Shown here piece by piece: positions 1 through 6,048 of a stretch of 18,885 bases of DNA (its first letter is position 1; each line of letters opens with the position of its first letter). The translations under genes and the position numbers were made by a program. Below the pieces are notes generated by a model. That model saw only the letters and a program-made list of their open reading frames with translations. It made no database searches and had not been told where the DNA came from. The stretch covers positions 1-18,885 of the forward strand of contig JBNAVK010000031.1 in assembly GCA_049700435.1 (NCBI GenBank), given 5' to 3'. Source of the stretch: JAVZLH01 sp049700435 (GTDB taxonomy: Archaea; Thermoproteota; Bathyarchaeia; Bathyarchaeales; Bathycorpusculaceae).

Positions 1-888
1 AAAAGTGCAGCCAGAAAGCCCACCCCAATGGGGAGCGTCCGCAGTTATTTGTATGGCGTATTTGTGAGGATACGTTCTTTCATACTTTCTGGACTCGGTT
101 AGGCTTCTGCCAACTGTCGTTAATTGAATGAAGTCTTTTGGAACACCACCGCCTATGTATATTACCCCGCTGTTCGCGGTTTTAGCCTTAATGTCAACAA
201 GCTGTTCAAAATCCTTCATCTGGTCAATGGTGATGTTGAAGCTGCTTTCAAGTTTTCTATTAAGCAAGTATGCTATTCCATATCCACTGTCAACTATGGC
301 AGGACAAAATACGGGTATTTTGTTTTCGTAGGCTGTCGCTGTAATGCTCTTTATTCCAAGCTGCGACAGTTCTTTTCCGAAAAGATACAGGAACTCTGCT
401 GAAGAATACTTGTAATCTGGCTTTAATTTCTTCATGAAAGTGGCGATTAGGCTTTCCATTTGCCTATACTCTAACTCGTCTGCAAAAACGTCGTAAAACC
501 TGTCTATCTTATTCTCTAGAAGAGCGTTATCGTCAACCATGTGGTGTCCCTGCCAGTACGTGCCGCCCATAGCCTCCAAAATGTCTTCAGAAATGTTTGC
601 GCCAGTAGAAACTATGACATCGATGAAGCGTTTTTCAATAAGCCAGTTAACTATTTTCCACTGCCCCGTCGTGCTCATGGAACCAGCATAGCCGAAAAAT
701 ATTGTTAAATCATCTTTGAGCATTTCTTCCCAGACTTCAACAACTTCGCCAAGTTTTCTTCCTTGGAAGCCCGTCTTAGCCATCTCGGATAGAAGCTCTG
801 ATATTTTCTTCGGAACCCTCACTTCTATTGGCTCTAGCTTCTTTCTAAAAAATGGAGTTGCCCTCTTCTCTCTAATCACCTTTTTCAC
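1..888 (-). CDS. Deoxyhypusine synthase family protein, C-terminus cut by window edge
   Basis: Reading the minus strand from a GTG at 888 gives an open frame of 296 residues running off the window. Recognisable segments are FFGYAGSMSTTGQWK, DVIVSTGANISED (NAD-binding region), QGHHMVDDNALL, VDSGYGIAYLL, YIGGGVPKDF and WGGLSGCTF. The family transfers an aminobutyl group from spermidine, in true deoxyhypusine synthase to a lysine of IF5A. The catalytic lysine usually sits in an EAVSWGK-like motif directly after GGLSGxTF, so it falls just outside the window. The STGANISED and HHMVDD wording looks more like the DHS-like branch than canonical DHS (TAGGIEED), so the substrate is uncertain. An in-frame TAA at 898-900 limits the start to GTG 888 or GTG 879. 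A TATA-like element lies at 924-945. Confidence 0.88.
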   Translation of the reverse strand, partial: MKKVIREKRATPFFRKKLEPIEVRVPKKISELLSEMAKTGFQGRKLGEVVEVWEEMLKDDLTIFFGYAGSMSTTGQWKIVNWLIEKRFIDVIVSTGANISEDILEAMGGTYWQGHHMVDDNALLENKIDRFYDVFADELEYRQMESLIATFMKKLKPDYKYSSAEFLYLFGKELSQLGIKSITATAYENKIPVFCPAIVDSGYGIAYLLNRKLESSFNITIDQMKDFEQLVDIKAKTANSGVIYIGGGVPKDFIQLTTVGRSLTESRKYERTYPHKYAIQITADAPHWGGLSGCTF

Positions 889-923
889 ACCACGAGTTTA
901 GAAACTTAATTGTTTGCTACTAT

Positions 924-945
924 CTTTTAAATTTTTATTTTTCGA
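924..945 (-). promoter_or_regulatory. TATA/BRE promoter of the DHS family gene
   Basis: On the minus strand this reads CGAAAAATAAAAATTTAAAA, an A/T-rich TATA element with purines before it. It sits about 40 bases before GTG 888, which predicts a short leader of roughly 10-20 bases without a Shine-Dalgarno sequence. Inferred by eye only. Confidence 0.5.
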
Positions 946-971
946 AACCGCCTTGTCGCGCGTGTAACTCG

Positions 972-1934
972 CTACAGTTGGTATAGATTTCCTACGCTAT
1001 TCCAAACAAAGGCTTCCGGCATGGCTTTTGCGATAGCAAAGGCGCCTCGCCAGCCAGTGCAATGCGACGGCACCACTAACACTGGGTTTAATTGCTTTAA
1101 TGCCTTAACAGTCTTGGCTATTCTCGCTTCGCAGTCTTTTCCAGCAAGATGAAAGCCGCCCATCACAGCATAAACCTCAGAGACTTTCGTTATTTGCTGT
1201 GTGTAAAGCACCGAGTTTATTATGCCAGCGTGAGCGCATCCAGAAACCACTACCAAGCCTTTATTCCTAACGTTTACGACAAGCGCTCGGTCGTCCAAAA
1301 CTAAAGGGTCAGGAAGCCACTTGCCATCCGAGTAAAACCTTTGTTGAGGATAACCCTTCTCAAAATCTGTTTGCCGTGGAATTTCGCCAGTAACCAGTAT
1401 TGAGCCGTCTGCAAGAAGGCGGGGCTCTTTGGTTTTAACAAACTTGGCGGGCTTCACGCTATTCTCTGCTGGGAAAGGCGGATATTCCCTTATAGTGCCT
1501 TTTGAGTCTGCTACACCTCTTCTCCTAAACATGTCCTCATGCACAATTATAGGCAAATCCTTCTTATTGACAAAACGTGCTGTTTCCACAAGCCCGCCTG
1601 AGTGGTCATAGTGACCGTGGGAAAGCGCTATTGCTTCAATCTGTGCTAGGTTGACTCCCATGTTGCAAGCGTTTGTAACCACTCCCTTCGAGCTTATTCC
1701 AGTATCAAACAAAACGTCATGAGAGTCCTCGCCTCTTAAAACGCGAATCAGCACTGAAAAACCGTGTTCAGCGATAGGATAGCGAAAGTGTTTTCTAATC
1801 CGATCTTCTCCCATGCGTTCTCTCACCCAACTCCGCAGAGGTTTAACCTCTTCCCTGTTGACGGTGGACAAAAGGTCTATGGAGTTGTCCATGAGGCTCA
1901 GTATTTCTACACTGTCAACTTCTTTCAGCATCAT
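972..1934 (-). CDS. MBL-fold metallo-hydrolase, dihydropterin (RFAP) synthase type
   Basis: A 320-residue metallo-beta-lactamase-fold protein. The zinc-binding signature SHGHYDHSGG is at residues 105-114. LFDTGISSKG (75-84), SGCAHAGIIN (231-240), GGFHL (259-263) and PSHCTGW (289-295) are the other conserved loops. This set is typical of the family named for the archaeal 7,8-dihydropterin-6-methyl-4-(beta-D-ribofuranosyl)aminobenzene-5'-phosphate synthase of tetrahydromethanopterin synthesis (MJ0301 type). Family members elsewhere may have other substrates, so the methanopterin role is an inference. The first 55 residues or so precede the usual fold start and form an N-terminal extension. The start ATG overlaps the cofE stop (ATGA), so the two are probably translated from one transcript. 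Confidence 0.85.
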   Translation of the reverse strand: MMLKEVDSVEILSLMDNSIDLLSTVNREEVKPLRSWVRERMGEDRIRKHFRYPIAEHGFSVLIRVLRGEDSHDVLFDTGISSKGVVTNACNMGVNLAQIEAIALSHGHYDHSGGLVETARFVNKKDLPIIVHEDMFRRRGVADSKGTIREYPPFPAENSVKPAKFVKTKEPRLLADGSILVTGEIPRQTDFEKGYPQQRFYSDGKWLPDPLVLDDRALVVNVRNKGLVVVSGCAHAGIINSVLYTQQITKVSEVYAVMGGFHLAGKDCEARIAKTVKALKQLNPVLVVPSHCTGWRGAFAIAKAMPEAFVWNSVGNLYQL

Positions 1935-2689
1935 AGGAACAAGTCCTCATGTTCAGGTCTTATAAGTTCCGTTGCCTTTGCACTTTCAGACTTTTGATAT
2001 TTGTATCCGCGGATTATGGCTGCTGGAACCCCTTCATCCGCCTGCCCTATAACCAACTCTGCGGCAGAAGCCAATTCGTCAGCAACTGCTGTTTGCTTAA
2101 CCTGCAAGACATAACCAAACAAGTCTTTTTCGCCTCTTCTGTCTCGGACTGGCTTTAAACCAGCAACACCAATTGCCACGTTAATTTCGCCCTCCCTTAA
2201 TGGGCGACCGTGAGTGTCGGAAATTATGACTGCAACGTCACAGCCTGTCAGCCGTTTTATCTCATCTCTTATTTTTTGTGCTGAAATATCTGGGTTGTTA
2301 GGCAGTAAGGCGACGAAGCGCTCTCCTGGAACGTTGGATTTGTCGACGCCTGAGTTTGCGCAGATAAACCCATGTTTTGTTTCTGTTATTATTTTGCCGT
2401 CGCCCATGCGTTTGATGTTCTTGGACTCGCGGAGGACAACCTCAATCATCGCCGGGTCTTTCCCATAATGTCTAGCTATGTTTTTCGCAAACTCGGATGG
2501 CTCAACCTCGTCTAGGTTTATAACTTTTCCTTCCGCCCTAGAAACAATAACGTGTGTGACTACGATTATGTCTCCGTTTTGGACTGGTGTTCCCTGTTTT
2601 TCAGTAGCCTTGCAAATGAGTTCGGCAATGTTGTCTCCAGCCCTTACAATTGGCAAGCCTCTAATTCCAATTATCTGAATGGGGTTCAT
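1931..2689 (-). CDS. cofE: Coenzyme F420-0:L-glutamate ligase CofE
   Basis: CofE adds glutamates to F420-0 using GTP and a divalent metal, giving the polyglutamate tail of coenzyme F420. The 252-residue length fits the single-domain archaeal enzyme. The N-terminus IIGIRGLPIVRAGD, THVIVSRAEGK (45-55), KHGFICANSGVDKSNV (105-120) and IISDTHGRPLREG (155-167) are the family blocks; D116 and D158 are the likely metal ligands. It is the upstream member of a two-gene unit with the MBL-fold gene (4-bp overlap). It diverges from an FrhB-type F420 oxidoreductase across 128 bp, so synthesis and use of F420 are side by side. No Shine-Dalgarno sequence is seen before ATG 2689; a TATA element at 2721-2734 predicts a leader of about 12 bases. 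Confidence 0.96.
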   Translation of the reverse strand: MNPIQIIGIRGLPIVRAGDNIAELICKATEKQGTPVQNGDIIVVTHVIVSRAEGKVINLDEVEPSEFAKNIARHYGKDPAMIEVVLRESKNIKRMGDGKIITETKHGFICANSGVDKSNVPGERFVALLPNNPDISAQKIRDEIKRLTGCDVAVIISDTHGRPLREGEINVAIGVAGLKPVRDRRGEKDLFGYVLQVKQTAVADELASAAELVIGQADEGVPAAIIRGYKYQKSESAKATELIRPEHEDLFL

Positions 2690-2720
2690 GGAAAGGTTCC
2701 GCTTTTAAGTGGGAGCTTGC

Positions 2721-2734
2721 AACTATTTAAGTTC
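2721..2734 (-). promoter_or_regulatory. TATA element of cofE
   Basis: Minus strand GAACTTAAATAGTT, centred about 38 bases before the cofE ATG, predicting transcription start near 2701 and a short leader. It shares the cofE/FrhB divergent region with the plus-strand element at 2771. Confidence 0.5.
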
Positions 2735-2770
2735 AGCTTTTCCACCAAAGTAGGCAAGGCCTTTTACAAA

Positions 2771-2783
2771 AACTTTAAACTTG
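2771..2783 (+). promoter_or_regulatory. TATA element of the FrhB-type gene
   Basis: AACTTTAAACTTG preceded by an A-run. The predicted transcript start is near 2802, only 7 bases before GTG 2809 and 16 before ATG 2818. No ribosome binding site fits between, so the mRNA is probably leaderless or nearly so. Confidence 0.5.
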
Positions 2784-2817
2784 AACATTTTGTTATTGTG
2801 TATAAAGCGTGTTGTCT

Positions 2818-3861
2818 ATGAGCGCCCCGAAAGTTAGTTTCGAAGAATCGCTTGGAAAAGATGTTGTTGACGCTGGAAAATGTGTTGGCTGTAGCACATG
2901 CGTTGTTGTCTGCCCCTTCAACTGTCTTGAATACGCAAATGAAGAGCCAAAGATAGTTAAGGAATGTAAAATATGTGGAATCTGCGCGCAGGCGTGTCCA
3001 CGCTATGATTGGAATTGGTCTAAGGCTGAGAATTTCGTTTTTGGAAGGGAAAGAAAACCAGAAGAGAGTTTTGGGGTTTACCGCAAACTCGCCGTAGCGC
3101 AAGCAAAGAACGACGATGTATTGCAAAACAGCCAAGATGGAGGCGTCGTCACCGCGCTTCTTTTGTTTGCTTTAGAAAACGGGCTTATAGACGGCGCTGT
3201 TGTTTCTGATTTAAGCCAAGAAAAACCTTTCCACCCAGTTCCAAAGCTAGCGTTAACACGCGAAGACATTCTGAAGAGCGCTGGAACGAAATACTCTTAC
3301 TCGCCGAACATCCAAGCCCTCGCAGAAGGCGTTAAACAAAAAAAGTCAAGTCTCGCGTTTGTCGGCACGCCATGCCAGATTCACGCTGTTAGAAAGATGC
3401 AGATGGCTGGGCTGAAAAGATATACGGCGCCCATAAAGTTTTTGATTGGACTAATGTGTTCAGAATGTTTCTATTACGAGGGACTCATGCGAAAACATAT
3501 TCAAGAGAAGCTTGGAATAAACCTAAAAGACATAAAAAAGATGAATATTAAAGGAAAAATGCTTGTCGCAACAGAAAAAGGCGTTCAAGCAATACCATTA
3601 CCAGAAATAAAGCAGTACGCCCGCAAAAGTTGCAGTTTCTGCGACGATTTTAGTTCTGAACTTGCCGACATCTCAACGGGCGGGCTGGGACTTGACAGGT
3701 GGACATTCACAATTATCCGCACAGAAAGAGGAGAGGAGCTATTTTCGAAAGCGGAGAAGGCAGGAATTTTAAACATTAAAGCTGCAGAGACAGAAGCAAA
3801 CGCAATGAACCTTTTAACTAAACTTTCTAAGAAGAAGAGGGACGCAGGCAAAACACCATAA
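2818..3861 (+). CDS. Coenzyme F420 hydrogenase/dehydrogenase beta subunit (FrhB/FqoF/FpoF type)
   Basis: An iron-sulfur flavoprotein that moves electrons between F420H2 and a partner. Two 4Fe-4S ferredoxin motifs come first: CVGCSTCVVVCP and CKICGICAQACP (about residues 22-60). The FrhB N domain (DGGVVTALLLFALENG) and the FrhB C domain follow, with GTPCQIHAVRKM and CSFCDDFSSELADISTGGLG, the FAD and third-cluster region. About 347 residues with two N-terminal clusters matches the stand-alone F420H2 dehydrogenase input subunit (FqoF/FpoF) better than the shorter hydrogenase FrhB. No hydrogenase, complex I, sulfite reductase or glutamate synthase partner lies in the window, so the electron acceptor is unknown. 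ATG 2818 was chosen; an in-frame GTG at 2809 is also possible. It converges with the L38e gene 13 bp away. Confidence 0.92.
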   Translation: MSAPKVSFEESLGKDVVDAGKCVGCSTCVVVCPFNCLEYANEEPKIVKECKICGICAQACPRYDWNWSKAENFVFGRERKPEESFGVYRKLAVAQAKNDDVLQNSQDGGVVTALLLFALENGLIDGAVVSDLSQEKPFHPVPKLALTREDILKSAGTKYSYSPNIQALAEGVKQKKSSLAFVGTPCQIHAVRKMQMAGLKRYTAPIKFLIGLMCSECFYYEGLMRKHIQEKLGINLKDIKKMNIKGKMLVATEKGVQAIPLPEIKQYARKSCSFCDDFSSELADISTGGLGLDRWTFTIIRTERGEELFSKAEKAGILNIKAAETEANAMNLLTKLSKKKRDAGKTP

Positions 3862-3874
3862 ATAAAAAGTGTGC

Positions 3875-4069
3875 TTATATTTCGCGGATTTCGCACTGAA
3901 GTTTTTTAAGGATTTCCTCAGCCTTTGTCGGCTCCACCTTTAGCGTAATAAGCTTTTTGGATGTGCGCAGCTTCAGCTTAACAACATCCTTTAACCTCTT
4001 CACAATGCAGTATTCTGCGCGTCCGCTTATTTCGATGAACTTGTCAACGTCAAAGATTTCTGACGGCAT
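3875..4069 (-). CDS. rpl38e: Ribosomal protein L38e-like protein
   Basis: A 64-residue basic protein starting MPSEIFDVDKFIEIS and continuing with the KRLKDVVKLKLRTSKKLITL pattern. It resembles eukaryotic L38e (MPKEIKDIKDFL, then VKFKVRCSRYLYTL) in order, spacing and length, and fits the large-subunit protein L38e that is patchily kept in TACK archaea. ATG 4069 is preferred over an upstream in-frame ATG at 4114: a GGAG lies 9 bases before 4069, and a TATA element at 4098-4110 would place the 4114 codon upstream of the transcript. It converges on the FrhB-type gene. The call rests on remembered family pattern, not on an alignment. Confidence 0.8.
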   Translation of the reverse strand: MPSEIFDVDKFIEISGRAEYCIVKRLKDVVKLKLRTSKKLITLKVEPTKAEEILKKLQCEIREI

Positions 4070-4097
4070 ACCGTTTTTCTCCAAGGTTTGGTGTCTC

Positions 4098-4110
4098 TCT
4101 TTAAATTTCC
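4098..4110 (-). promoter_or_regulatory. TATA element of L38e
   Basis: Minus strand GGAAATTTAAAGA, about 35 bases before ATG 4069; the predicted start near 4078 leaves a short leader holding the GGAG site. Confidence 0.45.
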
Positions 4111-4204
4111 ACATTTTTATCTATTTTGGTCTGTCAGCGGATTCATCAATTGAAGAATCACAATTAACCCCCAAGCGCGTCTAAGCTTCCCAGCGTCAAT
4201 AAGC

Positions 4205-4238
4205 CAAAAATGTAGAAAGAAAGAGGAGGTTACACATT
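4205..4238 (-). terminator. Pyrimidine/T-rich termination tract after the ferritin-like gene
   Basis: Directly after the TAA at 4241 the minus strand runs through a stretch of about 24 bases that is nearly all T and C, ending in CATTTTTGG. Archaeal intrinsic termination uses such U-rich tracts. No strong hairpin is seen. Confidence 0.3.
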
Positions 4239-4240
4239 CG

Positions 4241-4522
4241 TTACTCTGTTATTTCTTTAACTTCCTTTTTGCCCTTTTCCAGTTCTTTAAGTTGCTCAGC
4301 ATCTTCCTTCAACAACAATGCTTGAAATTCTCCAACATGCGTCTTCTCTTCCCTAGCCACTTCCAAAAGAACCTTCTTAATAGCTTCGTTTTTTGTTGCT
4401 GCTGCCAGCTGCTCATAGAGGCTTACGGCGTCTAACTCGGCGATTATTGCCACCCTTAATATTTCGCGGTCTACAAGTTTCTCGCTAACTTTCTCAATTT
4501 TTATTGGTATTTGAGACATCAT
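4241..4522 (-). CDS. Small ferritin-like/rubrerythrin-superfamily protein
   Basis: A 93-residue, all-helical protein with one half of a diiron site per chain: E29 in AIIAELDAVSLYEQLA and the ExxH at E59-H62 in AREEKTHVGEF. Members of the ferritin-like superfamily with only this half site dimerise to build a full diiron centre, as in encapsulated ferritins. A charged K/E-rich C-terminal tail follows. Iron oxidation, storage or peroxide handling is the likely role, inferred from the family. GGAAGTGA at 4530-4537 lies 7 bases before ATG 4522 and sets this start; an earlier in-frame ATG at 4543 would sit upstream of that site. A TATA element lies near 4571. No encapsulin shell gene is present here. 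Confidence 0.8.
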   Translation of the reverse strand: MMSQIPIKIEKVSEKLVDREILRVAIIAELDAVSLYEQLAAATKNEAIKKVLLEVAREEKTHVGEFQALLLKEDAEQLKELEKGKKEVKEITE

Positions 4523-4564
4523 CCTACATTCACTTCCATGCATCTGCTATTGCGCTTTCAAAAC

Positions 4565-4580
4565 ACATTAAACTTTTGCA
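4565..4580 (-). promoter_or_regulatory. TATA element of the ferritin-like gene
   Basis: Minus strand GCAAAAGTTTAATG, about 48 bases before ATG 4522, predicting a leader of about 23 bases that contains the GGAAGTGA ribosome site. Confidence 0.4.
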
Positions 4581-4618
4581 AAGAAAAAGTGCATTAAACA
4601 TCGCTGCTAAACGGCTAA

Positions 4619-5023
4619 TTAAAAATCTTCGTTAATAACTTTCCTAGCCTTGTTTTGTTTCAGTTTTCTGTAAAGTTGCTCAACTTTCTCGCGGCTGACA
4701 TAGCCCTTATGCGGTCGAAAACCTCCAGAAAATCCATGTGGAATATGCAGAAGCTCGTGGATTAGGGTTTTCTCCTTTTCTTCTTCTGACAACTTGTCGT
4801 AACGTTCAGAAATAACCTCAATAATGTAAGACGGCGGAAGGTTAAGCGTTTCCTGCCATATCTTGCCTAAACCGTGGATGCGGGCGATTGTGCGTTTGGA
4901 TTTGGAACCCTTACTTCTCACACAGAATACGAACTGGGGTGGTATGTGGAAAAAGTCTAAGTTCGCGGCGATTTCGTCAATCCGCTTTTTCACGTCTGAA
5001 GCTTCAACATACTTTATCGGCAT
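4619..5023 (-). CDS. Putative zinc metallopeptidase, phage-metallopeptidase family
   Basis: A 134-residue protein with HELLH at residues 89-93 followed by IPHGFSGGFRPHKGYV. The later histidine (H105) in RPHKG is the likely third zinc ligand. This arrangement is typical of the putative phage metallopeptidase family, which is also common in archaeal chromosomes; the substrate is unknown. The first 60 residues (IPPQFVFCVRSKGSKSKRTIARIHGLGKIWQ) match the family N-terminus, which often resembles nucleic-acid-associated small proteases. AGGTGA at 5031-5036 lies 7 bases before ATG 5023 and supports the start. It follows the vapBC pair in the same direction with about 54 bp between, and may be read from its own promoter (A/T-rich elements at 5047-5065). 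Confidence 0.82.
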   Translation of the reverse strand: MPIKYVEASDVKKRIDEIAANLDFFHIPPQFVFCVRSKGSKSKRTIARIHGLGKIWQETLNLPPSYIIEVISERYDKLSEEEKEKTLIHELLHIPHGFSGGFRPHKGYVSREKVEQLYRKLKQNKARKVINEDF

Positions 5024-5077
5024 ATGTTCGTCACCTAATCACTTAAGTGTTTAATTGAAATTAACTGTTCAAGTTCT

Positions 5078-5503
5078 TTACAATGGTGGAAGCTTTGTTA
5101 TTCCTTCTATTTGGTCAAAGTCCTCGTCGAACGAGTATATTTCCTTAATATTGTTTAGCCTCATTACGTCGACGGCTAAAGCATCGTTGACTTCAAGTTT
5201 CAAATCGTCTCCCAGCTCTGCTGCAGCGAAATACGCTTCTCGGGTTACACCCATGATTTTCACGTTGTCAAGCATAAACAAGCCGCGGATGAGGGTGATT
5301 AACTGATCTAGCGGCATGCCGTGTTTGAGGATGTTCACCATTTCAGAAATGTGAATTACCGTTGTCATCACCTCTTCTTTTCCTTGAGATATGCTGCTGA
5401 TTATCTTCTTGGCGTGCTCCTTCATCTGCCGCTCTTTTTGAGCTAGCTGTTTTTTCGGTTTATAGTAGGCGTAGATAAACACGTTGGTATCTAAAAATTT
5501 CAT
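5078..5503 (-). CDS. vapC: VapC-type PIN-domain ribonuclease toxin
   Basis: A 141-residue PIN domain. The conserved acidic residues are D5 in KFLDTNVFIYAYY, E54 in ISEMVNIL, D107 in VNDALAVDVM and D126/D128 in YSFDEDFDQI, which together bind Mg2+ in PIN nucleases. In VapBC systems the toxin cleaves tRNA or rRNA when released from its antitoxin. Its ATG overlaps the stop of the upstream AbrB-type gene by 4 bp (ATGA), the usual toxin-antitoxin arrangement. The insertion between the first two acidic motifs (KPKKQLAQKERQMKEH) is longer than in many short VapCs. Target RNA cannot be predicted. Confidence 0.92.
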   Translation of the reverse strand: MKFLDTNVFIYAYYKPKKQLAQKERQMKEHAKKIISSISQGKEEVMTTVIHISEMVNILKHGMPLDQLITLIRGLFMLDNVKIMGVTREAYFAAAELGDDLKLEVNDALAVDVMRLNNIKEIYSFDEDFDQIEGITKLPPL

Positions 5504-5757
5504 GCGCTCGCCTCATAGAACTTCTTTTCGAACTGTTTCCAGCTTCCGATGGTTTCCACGCCCAAGTCAACTTTATCGAAGTTTTCAGTTAAGTCAACGC
5601 GCCGCTTAGGAATTATCTTTAGGTACCCTTTTCTCTTGATGATGTAAAGCTCACGACTTTCTCCAATTTCAGCCTCACGCCAGTCCGCAGGCAAGATGAG
5701 ACGACCTTGAGCATCCACTTTTTTGACCTCAACACCAATTTCCAAATATTCCACCAC
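5500..5757 (-). CDS. vapB: VapB/AbrB-type antitoxin
   Basis: An 85-residue protein with an N-terminal AbrB/MazE swapped-hairpin DNA-binding domain (VEVKKVDAQGRLILPADWRE) and a C-terminal tail that would wrap around VapC. Antitoxins of this type neutralise the toxin and repress their own operon. The frame stays open upstream to an ATG at 5811. However, a TATA element at 5775-5786 places transcription start about at 5755, right on a GTG-GTG pair (5757/5754), so a leaderless GTG start is the best reading. The longer forms would add a hydrophobic stretch atypical for AbrB proteins. It overlaps vapC by 4 bp. Confidence 0.85.
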   Translation of the reverse strand: MVEYLEIGVEVKKVDAQGRLILPADWREAEIGESRELYIIKRKGYLKIIPKRRVDLTENFDKVDLGVETIGSWKQFEKKFYEASA

Positions 5758-5774
5758 AAAATAGACTATTATGC

Positions 5775-5786
5775 CATAATATAAGG
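5775..5786 (-). promoter_or_regulatory. TATA element of vapBC
   Basis: Minus strand CCTTATATTATG, centred about 26 bases before the GTG-GTG start codons of vapB; it supports a leaderless vapBC mRNA. Confidence 0.5.
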
Positions 5787-5879
5787 ATTCCTCCATAAAA
5801 ACGACAAGCATTGAAAACGCGCCATAATTTCGAAGAACTGTAGAAGGTTAAAAGTCTCAGAAACTCTAGTTCAAGGTGA

Positions 5880-5954
5880 TGGACCGGGGGGGATTTGAAC
5901 CCCCGACCTCCTGAGTGCAAGTCAGGCGTTCATACCAAACTGAACTACCGGCCC
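5880..5954 (-). tRNA. tRNA-Ala (anticodon UGC)
   Basis: A 75-base cloverleaf on the minus strand: acceptor GGGCCGG/CCGGTCC, D stem GTTC/GAAC with GG in the loop, anticodon stem CCTGA/TCAGG with loop CTTGCAC, T stem GGGGG/CCCCC with loop TTCAAAT, discriminator A. The G3-U70 wobble pair in the acceptor, the universal alanine identity element, is present. There is no intron and no encoded CCA. A TATA element at 5986-6001 lies upstream. Confidence 0.97.
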
Positions 5955-5985
5955 AAGGTTTTCTTGATATTTTGGTAACTCTGTT

Positions 5986-6007
5986 GGCTTTAAGGTTTTA
6001 TGTATCA
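5986..6007. promoter_or_regulatory. Overlapping divergent promoters for tRNA-Ala and the MFS gene
   Basis: Minus strand reads ATAAAACCTTAAAGCC, placing tRNA transcription start about 10 bases before the tRNA. Plus strand GGTTTTATGTATCAC (5994-6007) is a TATA candidate for the transporter, with start near 6026. The two boxes overlap, so the promoters may compete for TBP. Confidence 0.4.
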
Positions 6008-6048
6008 CTGTTGTTACTATCACAGTTCTAGGTTGAGGCGGCGAAACG

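Noticed and set aside
4070..4114. N-terminal extension of L38e to the upstream ATG at 4114
   Set aside because: The TATA box at 4098-4110 lies inside it, and the family begins at MPSEIF.
4223..4230. Perfect GAGGAGGT ribosome-site-like sequence on the plus strand
   Set aside because: No ATG, GTG or TTG at a suitable distance opens a reading frame; it is more simply the complement of a T/C-rich terminator tract on the other strand.
5880..5954. tRNA-Ala as an integration (att) site
   Set aside because: I found no second copy of the tRNA 3' end and no integrase in the window.
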